From assembly GCA_026874595.1 (NCBI GenBank), contig CM049313.1, positions 66,768,659 to 66,832,658 on the forward strand: a stretch of 64,000 nucleotides of DNA, written 5' to 3'. The notes below the pieces were generated by a model that had not been told where the DNA came from, did not search any database, and worked only from the letters and a program-made list of their open reading frames with translations. Below, one piece after another: positions 46,331 to 60,335 of this stretch. The first letter of the stretch is position 1, and each line of letters begins with the position of its first letter. Source of the DNA: Sipunculus nudus. Lineage: Eukaryota; Annelida; Sipuncula; Golfingiida; Sipunculidae. The position numbers and the translations under genes were made by a program.

Positions 46331-48763
46331 GGGAGGATGCAAAATGACAAAATAACATTGAGTTGTAGCTTTGAAAAAATGAATCATAATCAAAACAATA
46401 AGAAAACCTAGTCCTAAACAGGCACATATGCGAGTGATATCGGAAAGTCCTGACAATGTGTTGCGGTCGTCAAACTGAGACCAAATTCTGTTCATGCTTG
46501 TCACTCGTGTACAGAAAACAGCCTGTAACCTGGGACAAGGAGGAGGTTAAAGGCCATCAGAGAGAGGACCACGCCTGGGATAAATAAGCAGACACTCTAA
46601 TGCACATCGTTTATACTGTTATACCTTGCCAGCTGAACTTTGAAATTATCTGACACGGGATTAACATCACATCCTGCTGCCTTCGCTTTCAGTGTCAAAG
46701 GGAATGAAGTAATCGTCGTTCTAGCGTGAGGTATGACTTTATAGGGAGGTGTGGGTTTAGGATTTGGAATGGGTGGGGTTTACCATTAAAATCGATGAAA
46801 TATTACCCTAGAAAATAGGCAAAAACTCCAGGAAGGTGGTGGGGGGGGCCTTCTCACAGCAAGGGGTGCAGATTAATATTTTAACATATATAACTTATGT
46901 AATCCAAATGTAAAAACCACAGGCAGCAAACATAATTTAAGGGGGGGGGGGGGGGTAGGGTCGATAAAATAAGCACTGGAGGACCCATCCGCCAGCCGTC
47001 GTTTTAGAATATCTTATCTTTAATCAACTGGTTTACCTTATTGTGAGAGACTATTATCCGTCCAAAAAACGCTTTAAATATAATGTTTCAAACAATTTTG
47101 TCAAGTTTTGTCAAGAGTAAACCTTCAATTTCTTTGTTTTTTGACGTGGGCGAGTTCAGAGGGGGGAAGGGAACTATAGTTATTCCCTCAAAATTGTTTT
47201 TAGTAAGCAAACAGTTAACACATTTCTTCTCATAATCTCCGATAGAATCCCGTCAATGGCTCTGTTCATTGCCTTATATAGATTCAAGTACGCTGAGGGC
47301 CATCCGACTTTATCTATAGTTTTCGTCAAAATGTTACAACATGGGTAATATCATATTATTAATTCAAGTCGCTTCACGAAAGCCTAATGAGATATTTTTT
47401 TTTTTTAATTTTACATAGAGCACCTAAGTGGAGTTTTATAAACAAATAAATAATTTGTGGGCATCGATTCATTATACAAAACAGATGTTAATTATCTGGA
47501 GTGTAAAGACATTCGATTGCCTACTGAAATTCACTTGAAACATTTAGGAGAATACGGCGCTTTTTGTCATACATATTTTATTTTATTTATTTAAGATTAT
47601 GAAAATCATCAAAATACACAAAACGAACATCACCGATTTAGAAAAATTGCTCATTTATGTTAATACCCACGCATTATTTAAAAGACATGACGTCATTTAT
47701 GTAGGTTGTATAACACATTGACGATTTATACGGCTAAATTTTCCTTGTAATACAATATATGTGTGAACGTTGTGACGAAGACAAATTTCTTAGGGGAAAC
47801 TCGAATTGTTATATCTCTGCTCTCCAGTGACGCATACATCATTACCATTGTGAAGTGTTTTGCTATATTTTGGATTATTTGTCTCATACGAATTCAGTGC
47901 GAGGTAAGACATTATTATTCACTCGGCAGTCGGCGGAATAGCTCCTGCAACCTTTGGCCTAGAACTTTTTATACTGTCTCCTTTTAACATCCTGGGACAA
48001 CATGCAGACAGGGGTGCTATAGTAATGACTTCACATGTTCTGTTTGGAATTGTCGCCCAAATTATGCAAATTTTGCGTTTGCCAGGTTATTGACTGTGTA
48101 TATTGCCAACGGTAACTTGATTGGTTGCTCTGCTCATGCTTATTCATTGAATGAATATGCGATTTAGGACACAGAGAGTCCATGGTTAGAGGCGTACTTG
48201 AGTACTTAGTTCCTGATAACACATGATTAAGACGTAATCGCGTCGAAAATTTTGACTCGAGTATTTTTGCGTGTACATGCATTTATATAACTGCAAACAC
48301 TTGCGTTCCCGCACAGCCCGATTCTCACTGTTTTTATATTTATTATTTCGCAGGCAGAAATTAAGACCGCCAGAAAGTCAAATCTATGTCAATATCTTAA
48401 TTGCATCAGTAAAAAGATGTTTACTTATATCTTTACAGTGTTGCCTTGGCAACGAGTACTAGAGCCGATTCGGGTAGAATCGAACGGGAGTTGAGTCCAA
48501 AATTCAAATGATTCGAAAGGTCTATAACATTTCGAACACAGGCACTGTTTAAGGATAGTCCGTGGCCTGATATTGTCACTGTCGCTTGAAAGATAAAGGC
48601 AACCATACGATAAAAATGATATGTTATTATTAAGCCCTGTGATTCTTATGTTTCATATACACGTGTTAAGGAATAATCCATTTGTGATAATAGATTGCTG
48701 AGACATCACAACGAATCTCTTATATTCTCGGGGGTTTCGCCATTATGCTGTTGCGACACCACA
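46331..48763. other. No gene recognised; G-tract repeats
   Basis: G-rich tracts at 46841-46850 and 46940-46956. Short open frames, including a minus-strand one with a hydrophobic segment at 46289-46504, overlap repeat sequence and are not called. Confidence 0.35.
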
Positions 48764-48830
48764 GAGATCGAACCGGGGGTCTTCCGCCCCGTAATCTAGC
48801 GCCTCAACCAATACGCTAATTCATATCCCG
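48764..48830 (-). mobile_element. tRNA-like SINE head
   Basis: The minus strand has an A box tagcgtattgg (48818-48808) and a B box ggttcgatctc (48774-48764) with a near-tRNA arrangement (aattagcgtattggttgagg … gggg … ccccggttcgatc). No convincing acceptor stem or functional anticodon arm, so it is probably a SINE head, possibly an old tRNA pseudogene. Confidence 0.5.
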
Positions 48831-51800
48831 AATAAAGTCACTAAAGCTGGTCTCTTCCTACCGATTTTCCAGCCGATTTTTGCCTTCCGGAAAAATCAGT
48901 AGAATAGGCAGATGTGAGGGTGGCGGGTGCCGCCGGTCGGACGAAAAAATCGGCGATTTTTAAGCAGCAGGAATATTCGTCAGATATGATGACGGACCAG
49001 AAAAATCGGCTGATTCACAAACCATCTTTCCTTCTTTTATCATTCCTGACGTCATTAGCAATGCTGGAGACGAATCAGAAGTGACCAAAATAAACGGAAA
49101 CATATGGTGATCTGCACGGAAAATTGTAGGTGGGAGACCGTCTTTAGAATAAACTGATAAAACAGAAGTGTTCTTACTTTGGAGGTTCAAATCTAATGGT
49201 TTAAAAAATTCGTTCCATCATGAATGAAAGTTTTGCATAAAGGTAACCCAGCAGGCATGGATAACTACTGCAGAAAGATTCTTTATAAACTATAATTGAT
49301 TTATTTAGTGCGCCCTATAAGTTTGGTTCTGCAATATGATCGGGCCCCTCCTTACAAACTCTGTAAAATTTTACATCTTCACAGACTTACGCTCTACATT
49401 TTGTGATATTACAAGATTATATCAAAGCATTGATATGTTTTTGTTGTAGTTGATTGTGGCTATGTTGCAAAATATTCTGATAATGTACTAGAGTTTTTTT
49501 ATCCTGAATCACCTTTTTATCCTGATTCACCTAAAGTAAACTAGATTTTGCAAATATCGTCAGAACCTAACGAAGAAATGCGAATCCGGTTTAATAAAAA
49601 GCTTGTTTTCAGGTGGTTTACCCTGGACTACATTGAATGGCAAAAAAAACCCAGTTTATTTCCTATACAAAAATAATTCTGTGAATGAACTTGAAGATAT
49701 TATGCCAGTTACTATAAAAAGTAAATAATGTTTAGATCTTGTATACTTATTATATTTTTTGCTGATTTGCTAAACTATAGAATGAATCAAATTTGAAAAT
49801 CGTTAATGGCAAGAATTAATTCACAAACGTTAATAAATGACTTTCATTTTATGATAGTTACCCATATACTGTAATTAACAGAATGAAACTAAATGATTTA
49901 TCCAGTTTGTTGTTTAACGCAAAATCTAGCCTATTTGTCAATGGTTAGAAATTACCTTCGTCTGATATGTATACGCATGGTGTTAATTTAGTGAATGCTA
50001 GCATAACTTTGATTTGCATTCATCGTTATGTATAAGCATAATTAATCATTTATCATCATGATTAATTCTTCAAATGAAACGACTGCGGCAAACAATAGCT
50101 GTAGTAATTGTAAGATGTACTGACAAAGCACATGGTCTTTGCGATAAAAGCAGAAGATGAGCTTGAATGAACAGTTTTATTTGCCTTGGTTAATACGTCT
50201 CCCTTAGCCAATGACTATTACCTTGCAGCAAGGCAATTATCCCACACTGTACCGGTAGAGAGTGATAAATCGTGGGCTGTTAAATTAAGCCCGTACAGCC
50301 CCGCGGGTCCACGGTATTCTATAATATGGGAGTGCTGAGATCATCTGTGCCACCCGTATTACCGCCCCCGTTTATGTGCATGTATTGTAGGCCTTCAGAT
50401 AATGGATAAAATATTATTTTTTAAAAAGTTTCAATAATAACAAATTTTCTATGTTCATGGGACTTTGTGCGTTGAACTGTGCCCTAATACTGCGTCGAAG
50501 CAAAGTCTGATACAACAAAACGATTTATATCTCCGGTTTTTTTTAGTTATGACTGCGTTTGTTTCCTCAATAGCGTTAATGACAGCAAGATGGCACCGGT
50601 TAATACACATGGCTGGTCGTAAGTGAGACAGCATACAAATGAAATATTTGGACTCTTTTTGCGGGCAAACACAATGGCAGGCGAGATGAGTCCGGGGCTA
50701 ATCGAAAACAACACAGCAAATATCGCTGACATTTTCATTAAGTCCGTCACTGCCGGACTGGCGGCTTCATTTAAGGTTTCCGGTAAGCCGGCAATTCATG
50801 CAAGGGCGTGATTGGTTGCCTAAAGTATGCTTTTCATAGCTAAAGCGCGTGAAGTAATTGAAGGTGGCCCGGGCGTTACGCGCCAATGCAGTTTTAATTT
50901 AGCTTCAATGAAGTGACGTGTGCTGGCCCTAATAAGTCTCTCTGTAACAGCCGGCTGGGGTGGGTATTAACGACCAACCAACAACTGCGGGCAGATAAAA
51001 GTGAAAACTCCGACGAGGCTTGTACATAACAATGCCGCTACTTGAACCCGGGCTGGGCTCCTGTCATTACTAACAGTCCGTAGAACCGCTCTGCCATGCT
51101 GTTGACATTTTCACAACATTTATTTGGGTGAACGGAGAACGTTTTGCTAAACTTCAATGCCGTTTTGTTCGCTCCGAATGCCATATGCCATTTGAAACAG
51201 TTTCTTTTTCGGTCTCATTTGCAATATCATTGTTCAGAAGCTTGTAATGGTAAAACACTTTCCAAAAGAGGTGTTTTGTGTTATTTTGTAGGAGTACTCA
51301 ATATAATGAAGATTGTATTACTGGATTTTTGAATGCGGAGTTGTTGATAAAATAAATTCTCCCCCTTCCTTATTTAGTGTCTAATGATGTCTGGTATAAG
51401 GAGTTTGCGCTCCGCCAGAATCATTCACTTACATTCGGGCATGGCGTTCGCGATTTCACTGGTCCAACTCACATGTTAACATCTGCTTGAATAATCTTTA
51501 TCGAGTTATGATCATATAGGTGTCATTTTAAATTTGACCAACGGTGAATTGTAAATTTGTGAATAATTACACTGCTAATTTTTTTAGAATAAAACCTAAC
51601 ATAGTGAAAATGATCTGCGGGAATGCAGTCTTTCCTCCGCGGTCACACAGCGCTCTATAATTAGCAACAGAGTACGATATGCTAAGGTGCGTGACGGATC
51701 TAAATCACTACCGCCAGTTCGCCTCATCGACTCATCAGGTGACTGGTGATTCAAATCCATCACATACCTTAGCATATTTTTATATGTAGCGTCTCCCCTG

Positions 51801-52059
51801 GATGAAATCACACGGGTTTCTGATCATCCAGTTGTGGTCAAACGTGGGATCAGTTGGAATAATTATAAACGGGGTTAGAAATACCTGAATGAAATTTAAT
51901 TATTCGGACCGTCTTCTTGTGAACTTCAGCTATTTTGTGGCACGTGTTAGGCAATTGCAGTTTGAAGAAAGACGAGTCTAATTTAACTTAAGTGGTTCAA
52001 TTTATACACTCATTTTATTTTATTTCGATGTTATATTGATAAATAGGTACATATACATT

Positions 52060-52061
<2 letters not shown>
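48831..52061. other. Gene-free, partly regulatory-looking
   Basis: 48875-49020 has several copies of an aaaaatcg/cgattttt motif in both orientations. 50170-51110 is less AT-rich and free of microsatellites (see findings). No coding family recognised. Confidence 0.4.

Positions 52062-52121
<60 letters not shown>
52062..52121. repeat. (TA)n microsatellite
   Basis: 60-bp pure TA run followed by a GA-rich stretch to 52172. Confidence 0.97.
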
Positions 52122-52125
<4 letters not shown>

Positions 52126-55100
52126 GAGAGAAAGGGAATGATAGAAAGATGGAAAGAAAAAGAGAGAGAGGGCACCACAGAGTTGCAAGAGATCTCTCGT
52201 AGCTCAGAGTTAGAGCAGCCGACCGGACAGACAGATAGATTTACCAAGTTTACGTACCTGCTTCAGTGTCCGATTATATATACGTATCAGCATAAAAAAA
52301 TCATAAGTGGAAGTTTATAAATACAATAAGTCATAGGATTCTGATATAAATAGACATAGAGAAACATACCGTATGCTTCCAAATCTTTTTTTACAGAGCT
52401 TTACCTTAAATCATTATTTTGTGCATGGGTTAAAAAAGGCCCCCTTTGCATGTAGAAACTGTTGTATAAAGCTCAACGCAAATTCACAAAAAATGTATTA
52501 ATCATTATATTTTGAATATGTCAGAAAAATATGCATTTATGGTTCAGTACAGAACTCGTTTAATAAGCTAAAATAGGTTATGTCCCTTTGCAAGACGTTC
52601 TAAAATGGGCTCCGACTTAACTCTTCCAATGCCCGCCTTTCTTTGCCTTTAATCATCCCTGGGTAGGTGAATGGGTTATATCTTATTAACGAGTAGATTG
52701 TAAGGGGTTAAAAGGGAACATTCTCAAGGGACCTATCTGATGGGCTGTATACAAAATCCCCATTTAGATTAGAGAATCGAGCCCAATTGAGAGCTCACGC
52801 CAAAACCCGATTACGGACTTTAATTTGACAGTAACACAAGATATACAGGCAATTAGCGGCACTGACGATACATGTACAGTGTTTCACGTGACTACCCCTG
52901 TAGTTATGGAGTTAAACATTTATGATGAAGTGTCAGGTTGTAGACACTGACATCATTAAGGACAATTGTGGACCGTATTTACCAGTATGACGTGTACGAC
53001 ATGTCTAAATCGCCCCTTGTGGGTAGATATTGATGCGACTGCTCCTTTCACATATCCCAAAACCTGTTCTGTTTTTTTGTTTTGTTTTTGTTTTTACCAT
53101 CATGAGCCGAGGCGACCCTATTAGAATTGTATCCCGTCAGGAATTATGTCGTCATAATTTATTCATTAGGAACATTAGCATTGACGCCTTTTAAAACTGG
53201 TAAATTGAAACTTGCATTTATTTTCGTTTCCACATTTACGTGAAATTTGCACATTGGACTGAAACAAGTACGGCGTCGTTTTGCATTTGGATGTTCCCTT
53301 TAGAATAAAAGCATAAACCATAATGCTAATATTGCTAGAAATTCAATAGTGATTAATTTATATAAAAAGGGAGAAGACGAACCCCTAGGCCTAAATCCAT
53401 ACATACATGCACACATACACCCACGCATACATATATACACACATACATAAATATAAAGACAGGAAAGTAATGTACAGTAAAATGTGGGGAATCAAACTCC
53501 GGTCCTTCTGATTTCGTGCCGGGTCAAATAATGGAAAGGTTTCGATTGCCCGTCGGCGTGTAGCAAACTTCTCTGTGTATACTCCCTTCCCATTTTCAAA
53601 CATTTAACACCGTGAGCCGCGTGACTATATATAACCATCTGCTTAGGAACGCACACACACACACACACCATCACACACATACCTACATGTTCATGTGTGA
53701 TTTTTTTTGGAGGGGGGGGGAGGGGAGGGGTCGACTAATGCAAAGTACCATATTGTAATATTTATAATCAACCTGGTATCAGTACTCGATTAGGCGTGTC
53801 AGCCAGCATACAGAAGTGGTAAACTCATAGGCTTAATACTAGATGTGTAGTCGGAGCCTGCACGGATAGTTCCGCAAGAAAGGTAATAAGAATTTCCTGA
53901 ATCTACACAACATTGCTTCACAAACACGGACCAAAAGTGAGCCGCAGAACTAAGAATCCTTAATACTAATGAACGGTTCGGACTCTACCGGGCCAAATAT
54001 CGCCTTACATGAAAATGATATTAAATCTTAATGATTAATCATATATTTTGGTTTTCAAAACTATATAATGGTTTGTTCCTGTGGTGTAACACTATCCGTC
54101 CACAATAGTTCTTAAGATTCCGTTAATAACATAAGTGTAAAAATGCTAGCAGACAAACAGACCGGGTAACCAAATAATAACGACGGGGAACATACAGAGG
54201 CCACTGGATAGCAGCAAATGGTAAAATCAGATATCAAAGTTGTAAACCAAAAGATCATCAAAAGTAGTCACTCATATGCGAGTAAATAAACCCCTGTTTA
54301 AGATTATTGGTTGTCCGCCCACCGAATGACTTTTCAACGAATCTCTTAAGAAGACCCCCAGGATAGCATATTTTTTTATTCAAGTTTTTACGATTTATCT
54401 TGCGCAAATCGCCTGTGTCCCTTCATCAGTTTTAGCCCAAACTTTATATCGAGAGAGAACGTTTTGGTTCTTAGAGTTTGCCAAAGTACTTAAGAGGCCT
54501 TTGTAAGGAAATTTCTATCAGGTTTATTATGCGCATAAATATTAATTAAAATGGCATCTTTGTTTCCTAATTAATGAGCCGGGAAGTACCTGATTAAAGA
54601 TACTCGTACGTGGCATTTTAACCGTAGCCCGGCAGAGGTCGCTGATAATTACTGACATAAATGTACGATCGATTTTTCTTGAGTCTTTGATTATATATTC
54701 AATATTAGCTGGACTGTGCTTAAACTGCAATAGACGCAAATTACTCTCAGCTTCCAACGTGCCGTTTTCGAAAGGTTATTCTTTGTGTATCCTGATGCGT
54801 TTTACAATATCCTAATTAACAAACGAGGTTATTGCGAGGCTTCACGTATTCCCGTCCGCTCGCATTACTATATGGAAACAATAATTCATTTTCACTGGGC
54901 TAGCCGTTATCCGTATAATTGCTGCTTTATTAGTGTTCTCGATTACCATTAGGATAAAATGTAATGAACAAATGCCTTTCAGGCCGCAGTTTTACTACCA
55001 ATCTGCAATCTATTAAGTTTTAAAGGTATCTGTTTTGAGGTATTTGCTTTGTGCCAGTATGCTAAATATTTGATCATTGCATTAGAAATTTGCACTACAA

Positions 55101-57270
55101 ATATGGCACCAAAATATTTATGTACGGATCACTAAGGACAAGTTGACATATTTGTTAAATTTATGATTAATTTTTTATGAAAAACATTCATTCAATTATA
55201 CAAGCTATCCCCTTTAGTATAAGATGCAGCTGTTTTACTTGTATAGCATAAATTGAATAACAAGGGTATAATATTGTAAATTAAAACACTGTTTGATGTG
55301 CCGCTGACTCAAAATCGAAGATTCAGTTAATATCGAAGTAATAATACTAATATATTAAATGTTCTTGCAAAATTTAGTAGAAGCATTGCCAAGCACAAGA
55401 TGCTTGAGCCAGTCTAAATACTACTGTGATTAGTGTTACCTCCCCCCCCCCCCCCCCCCGCGTTAACATGAAATTGATTTCAAATTGCCCCCGGGGGTAA
55501 TAAAATTGTCACGTTTTCAGGATCTTTCTGATTTAATCAAATGATTAATTCTTATGCTTTTAACTAGGCTGGGTACAATTGCATTATATTGCCATATGTG
55601 GAAGCGTATTACGATCCGTATCGCGGTATTATTCATGGTATCAGTTTAGTGGAAATAATGTATTTTACATAAAATACATTAAATATTTTGTTAATTTGTC
55701 ATTAATTAATTCTCTATCTTCCTACAGTTACACAGGATGTTAAGACGGTATAATAATACATATTTTTTATTGATAGTTTGAGAGTGTTAGGCACTTCTTT
55801 CTATTTCTGTGTATTTCTTTCAGGTGCCAATAAACCATCGAGTAGAAAATCAAATTCCCTTGGACTGACCTTTGATCATATGGTCCATCAAGCCTACTTG
55901 AAACTTTCCTAATATGCCTTAATCGGCCCAAGGAGTGCCTAGAGACACGTGGGCGGCTTTCGCTTATAGCTTTTCACCAAATGAACCCCTTTTGAATGTT
56001 AAAATGTGAAACAGAAATCGAATTTTCACTACAATAGATGAGTTTCATTCACCTTTTGAAAAATATCGATATATCAAAACAATATTGCTATACGCAATAT
56101 TCGAACTACGGTATCGCGATATACCTATATACCGATAATATCGCACTCCCCTTCTTTTAATAACATATTATTAAAAATAATATATAATTACTATATTACT
56201 ATAATACATATATACGTTGTATATGAGTTCAGTAAACTATGTGAAAGATACGAGATTTAAGACTGTAGTTAATCCATGAAAAGTTATCTTGTTGCAAAAT
56301 GTTAAATAAAAATATAATGTTATCCATTTAACTCCGTAATGACACAGTACCTAGAAACATAAATTATAGAAAGATGTAACCTAATTTGAGAAATCAAGAA
56401 TAAAGAAATAAGAAGAGTTTGAGTCAATAAAGAAACAACTGTTTTAGGGGTAATCTGAAATCGTAGAGGGATAATATGAAATCGATGACAAGTTATCAGA
56501 GGGTGGGGGGGGGGGGGGGGAGAGGGGGTAGTTTCGGATAACTTGGGGGTAATCTAAAGCGGGGGCAATCAAAAATCGCTACACCGGTCCCCAGGTCCTA
56601 AAAAGGGGATCCAGGTGCTCTTGCCGATATCACTTCAAAGAATGTCATTATAGGTTAACAATGCATCATTTTATGAACAAAGTTATCTTTGTAAATGAAT
56701 TAAAATTTCGTATCGATCTCATGTCCCAAATCTGAACACACGAATAATGCTGTGTGCTTCCTTCAAATTTTATTTTTTTAATTGTTTTTTTCTCCTCCGT
56801 ATTTTGTGTTCAATGAGTCCAAAAAAATATTGTTTGGTTTGGCATGACCAGATAATTCACTGTTTGAAAGTTATTTACACATTTGCGTTCTTAAACATAG
56901 AGACTGTTATGTTGTCACTTTTCTCCTGATTTCAAATCATCAATTTTCCCAGAACGGTGTATTTTCTATGTAAAAATAAGCATGTGTTCATTAGGTTTTG
57001 TAGTGTTTGAGTTCCGGAAGAAAACTAGACTTGCGTCAACAGGTATTAGTGTTATTTAAAAATTCTCTGTGTAATTTCCCTCAGGAAATGTTCTTTTGCT
57101 TAAAAGTAATAAAAAAGCCGAGCCCGTCTCCTAGGCAGATGAACAGGAACTTTGGAGAATGTAAAACAATCAGAAAACGAGTCACGGAATAGAACAATGT
57201 GGGTTTACGCAGACATCCACGCAGTTTACTGACATTATGGCCGTACGTACTTTATAGCTATGAACTATGA
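52122..57270. other. Gene-free, with (CA)n, C/G tracts and one regulatory-looking block
   Basis: Contains (CA)n at 53649-53676, a 20-C tract at 55442, a G tract at 56504-56520, and the less AT-rich block at 54540-55010 (see findings). No coding family recognised. Confidence 0.4.
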
Positions 57271-57415
57271 GGGTATAACCAGAGAGTGTTTTGATAATTT
57301 ACCGTTCATTTATATGGAGTATCATGTCTAGATATGAGCGTGAGAACTTTTGTTAGAATGCGCACGTGCCTTATTTGACGTTAATTTCAGTGCAGTTTAA
57401 TTCCGTGTCAGCCGT
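57271..57415 (+). repeat. Direct repeat copy A (~145 bp)
   Basis: gggtataaccagagagtgtt … ttaatttcagtgcagtttaa…gccgt is repeated with about 15-20 differences at 60190-60335, same orientation. No coding potential. It may be a low-copy dispersed element or a segmental duplication remnant. Confidence 0.85.
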
Positions 57416-57845
57416 GAACAGCTATGAACTATGAGGGTTAGTACAATTACTATTATTATTACTGGCAGAACATATGGAATATGAGGTTCCCTAACTGCCA
57501 GATTAATGGGTTGTATCAGGGATACAGAAATAACCTCATCATATATGTATAGTTATTAGACATCCTTTATGCTTATTATTAGCAAGTCAGATGAGAATTA
57601 GGTTAGACTTATTTTCATATGGACGTGCTGAAAATCTAAACAGTCACAACAACAACATAATGCAATCTCTTGTGATTCAACTTCTCTTACAATTAATGTT
57701 TTTATTTTATTATTTTTTTTTTGTGGAGGTATCCGCCTCTATTTTAAAAATGCTTGTGTATTTAAAGTATTATGTACATCTGCAGAATTCGATTCCGGTT
57801 CCGAACTATGTGACAGGGGCTTACACGCGATAATTCTGGGAAAAA

Positions 57846-58100
57846 CAGGCTCGGTGTCTTACTCCTGCGTGTCCTGAGTGTGTGACAGCCCCATTGCTGG
57901 GTCATAACACCGAGGAACCCTTGAAAGGCGCAATGGTTTGGGGGGAACCACGACTTTTGTGCACTGTCTCCCAATTAAGCCTGCAGAGCGCTCATCCTGG
58001 GTGGGAGCCGACCGTGATAAATCTCTATCGGCTGAGCTTCGAACTCACGATCTCACGGCTTTGAGCCCTGTGCTCCATCCCTGAGCCACAGAAGCCGGTT
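57846..58100 (-). mobile_element. tRNA-headed SINE, copy 2
   Basis: On the minus strand it starts aaccggcttctgtggctcag, with an A box tggctcaggga (58088-58078) and a B box gagttcgaagctc (58046-58034), then a body with cacggtcggctcccacccag and an end gacaccgagcctg (57846). It is better preserved in the head than the copy at 17484-17709 and has an internal segment (about 57875-57975) that the other copy has in diverged form. Confidence 0.82.
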
Positions 58101-59278
58101 TCTATTAATGTGAATAACTGAAGCCACTGCTCAGAACACTAGGCCCGCTGATCTAACTTATTTATTAATTTTGTTGGACGATGGCTTCGAACTCATGATA
58201 TCCATTTTTAATGTTAGTATGAAAGCTAGTCTAAACACCTGAAAATGCAATAGTAAGAACATGATAATTAAATAGAAAATTGCTTAATATTTGGTTAAAG
58301 CGAATGGCGCATTGCGGACAAAAATATTAAACAGCGTAGGGGACAATGGAAATGTCAAGGAGAAAAAATACAGTATTTACAATTGAATATATTAAATTTA
58401 AAGTGAGTTCTAAATAAATAGGCCTATGAAATACAAGTGTTCGGAAGGGTAATATGTTTATACGCGTTTCTAATCTGACATTTATATGCGATTTCATGTA
58501 TAACCAGGGAGTAATCTTTACCAGGGCTAATCTGAAACTGCCATACCGGATTAAAGTGTGACGTCGCAGTGTATCTGACAATTATCTGACTTACACCTAT
58601 GTAAGTTTAATACAAACAAAGGTTGAACTGACGTATAACTTGCCCATTACGACGGGAAATAGCAACTAATGGCGGTTTGCGTGATTCTGACCAATATGAC
58701 GTCATATGCGCTATATACAGAGATTTACGGTGGTTTCCTGTTATTAACTATATTCCCAGTTATAGAAATTTCCATATCCGTCCCGGGAATACCATCAGCT
58801 ATGACGTTCAGGCGATGAGCATTCTATCCCTGAGTTAGGGAACAAGGTCAATATCATGAAAATTACTAAAACTACCGCGGCACTTATCTGTTTACGAGCA
58901 AATTAACTTGCCCACGCTGTCTGCCTCCCCCCCCCCCCCGCCCCACGATACCAAGCGGTGTATTAACCAGTCACCGCATGTCCAAAGTGGAATGAATAAT
59001 GTTCCTTTAAAAATGTATATATCTCCGCGTGGTCCATGGGAACGAAGTTTTGGTGACATCTCAATTCAATAATGTACTTAATTATTTACTACTGAGCAAA
59101 GAAACATACGAGAAAAAGCCCGAACTAATTACTTTATCAAGGCAAATATTTATGTTGATTCAACAGACCCAGTCAAATAAAACCAAACACATCATTGTAC
59201 GAGATTATTATTATCATTATTACATAAATGACGCAAATTTTCATTTAGCTGTACTACCACGACTTAATTAGTATTCCC

Positions 59279-59280
<2 letters not shown>
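58101..59280. other. No gene recognised
   Basis: A C tract at 58927-58939. Short frames only. Confidence 0.35.

Positions 59281-59322
<42 letters not shown>
59281..59322. repeat. (TA)n microsatellite
   Basis: TA run with one ATAAAT interruption. Confidence 0.96.
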
Positions 59323-59324
<2 letters not shown>

Positions 59325-60189
59325 AAGTAAGTTCACATCAAAAGTTTGTAAATTAAAATTAAAGTACGCATCACCAATGCGAGTCTCCTTCCTTATTCGC
59401 TGTTTTCCATGAAGCTCGCAGAAAGTCGCACTAACACATTTTAAAATGTCATGATAATATCAAATAATTCTCTCCTTCCGTTCAATAAAAGGCAAGAAGT
59501 CGGAAATAAAAGTACTACTTAGAGCTGTGCCATGTATAAGGTGCATTTTGCTTTTAGCGGCCTGACGCTCGGAGTTGATATTGTTAGGTAAAGTGTCTCG
59601 GCGACTATGAATCATTCAGGCCACTTAAAGCCGGGCTGGTATGAGGGCAAAACGCCTCTCATTAACTGATGCTATCATTAATAAAATAATCAGCAAGCAC
59701 TCTTGGCAAACTAAAGACCATTAACAACGACTATGAATATGTTTCCACATGAAAATTTTACGTATTCACCGCGTCGTCTCATAGATACATTGTATCGAGT
59801 GTATTTACGAAAAACAAAGGTTTCAGCTCTGGCTGCATCTAAATGAAAGAGATCAAATGAGATGAAGCGTACTTGACACATTTAGCACAGGAAGGACAAC
59901 AGTTTATCAATTTACAAGATAACAATATCGACGCAGATGATAATACCGCCATCGTTATCTTCCTGTAAACCAAAACCATCATTTTAAATATTATTTCCAG
60001 CACAATATGGCATATAAATTAGAGAAATTTAGCTAAATAAAAAAAAATATCATAGACCACTCCATACATGGCCAACTACTAGGTCCTTAACTGAAAAACT
60101 GTGAGCGGGGTAGGAACTGATTGTAGGCGTTTAACCGGGGTGTCACCAGAGGACTTGGACTAAGTTTTTGTATTGCATGTTCTACAAGG

Positions 60190-60335
60190 GAGTATAACCA
60201 ATGGAGTGTTTAGATAATTTACTGTTCATTTATATGGAATATCATGTTTGGATATAAGCGTGAGAACTTTGGTTAGAGAGCACACGTGTTTTATTTGATG
60301 TTAATTTCAGTGCATTTTAATTCCGTGCGGGCCGT
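60190..60335 (+). repeat. Direct repeat copy B (~145 bp)
   Basis: Partner of 57271-57415: gagtataaccaatggagtgt … ttaatttcagtgcattttaa…gccgt. A shorter echo (gagagtataaccaata) occurs at 60959. Confidence 0.85.

Noticed and set aside
46289-46504. Minus-strand frame with a hydrophobic segment (possible membrane protein)
   Set aside because: It overlaps a dispersed repeat and has no homologous pattern or splice signals.
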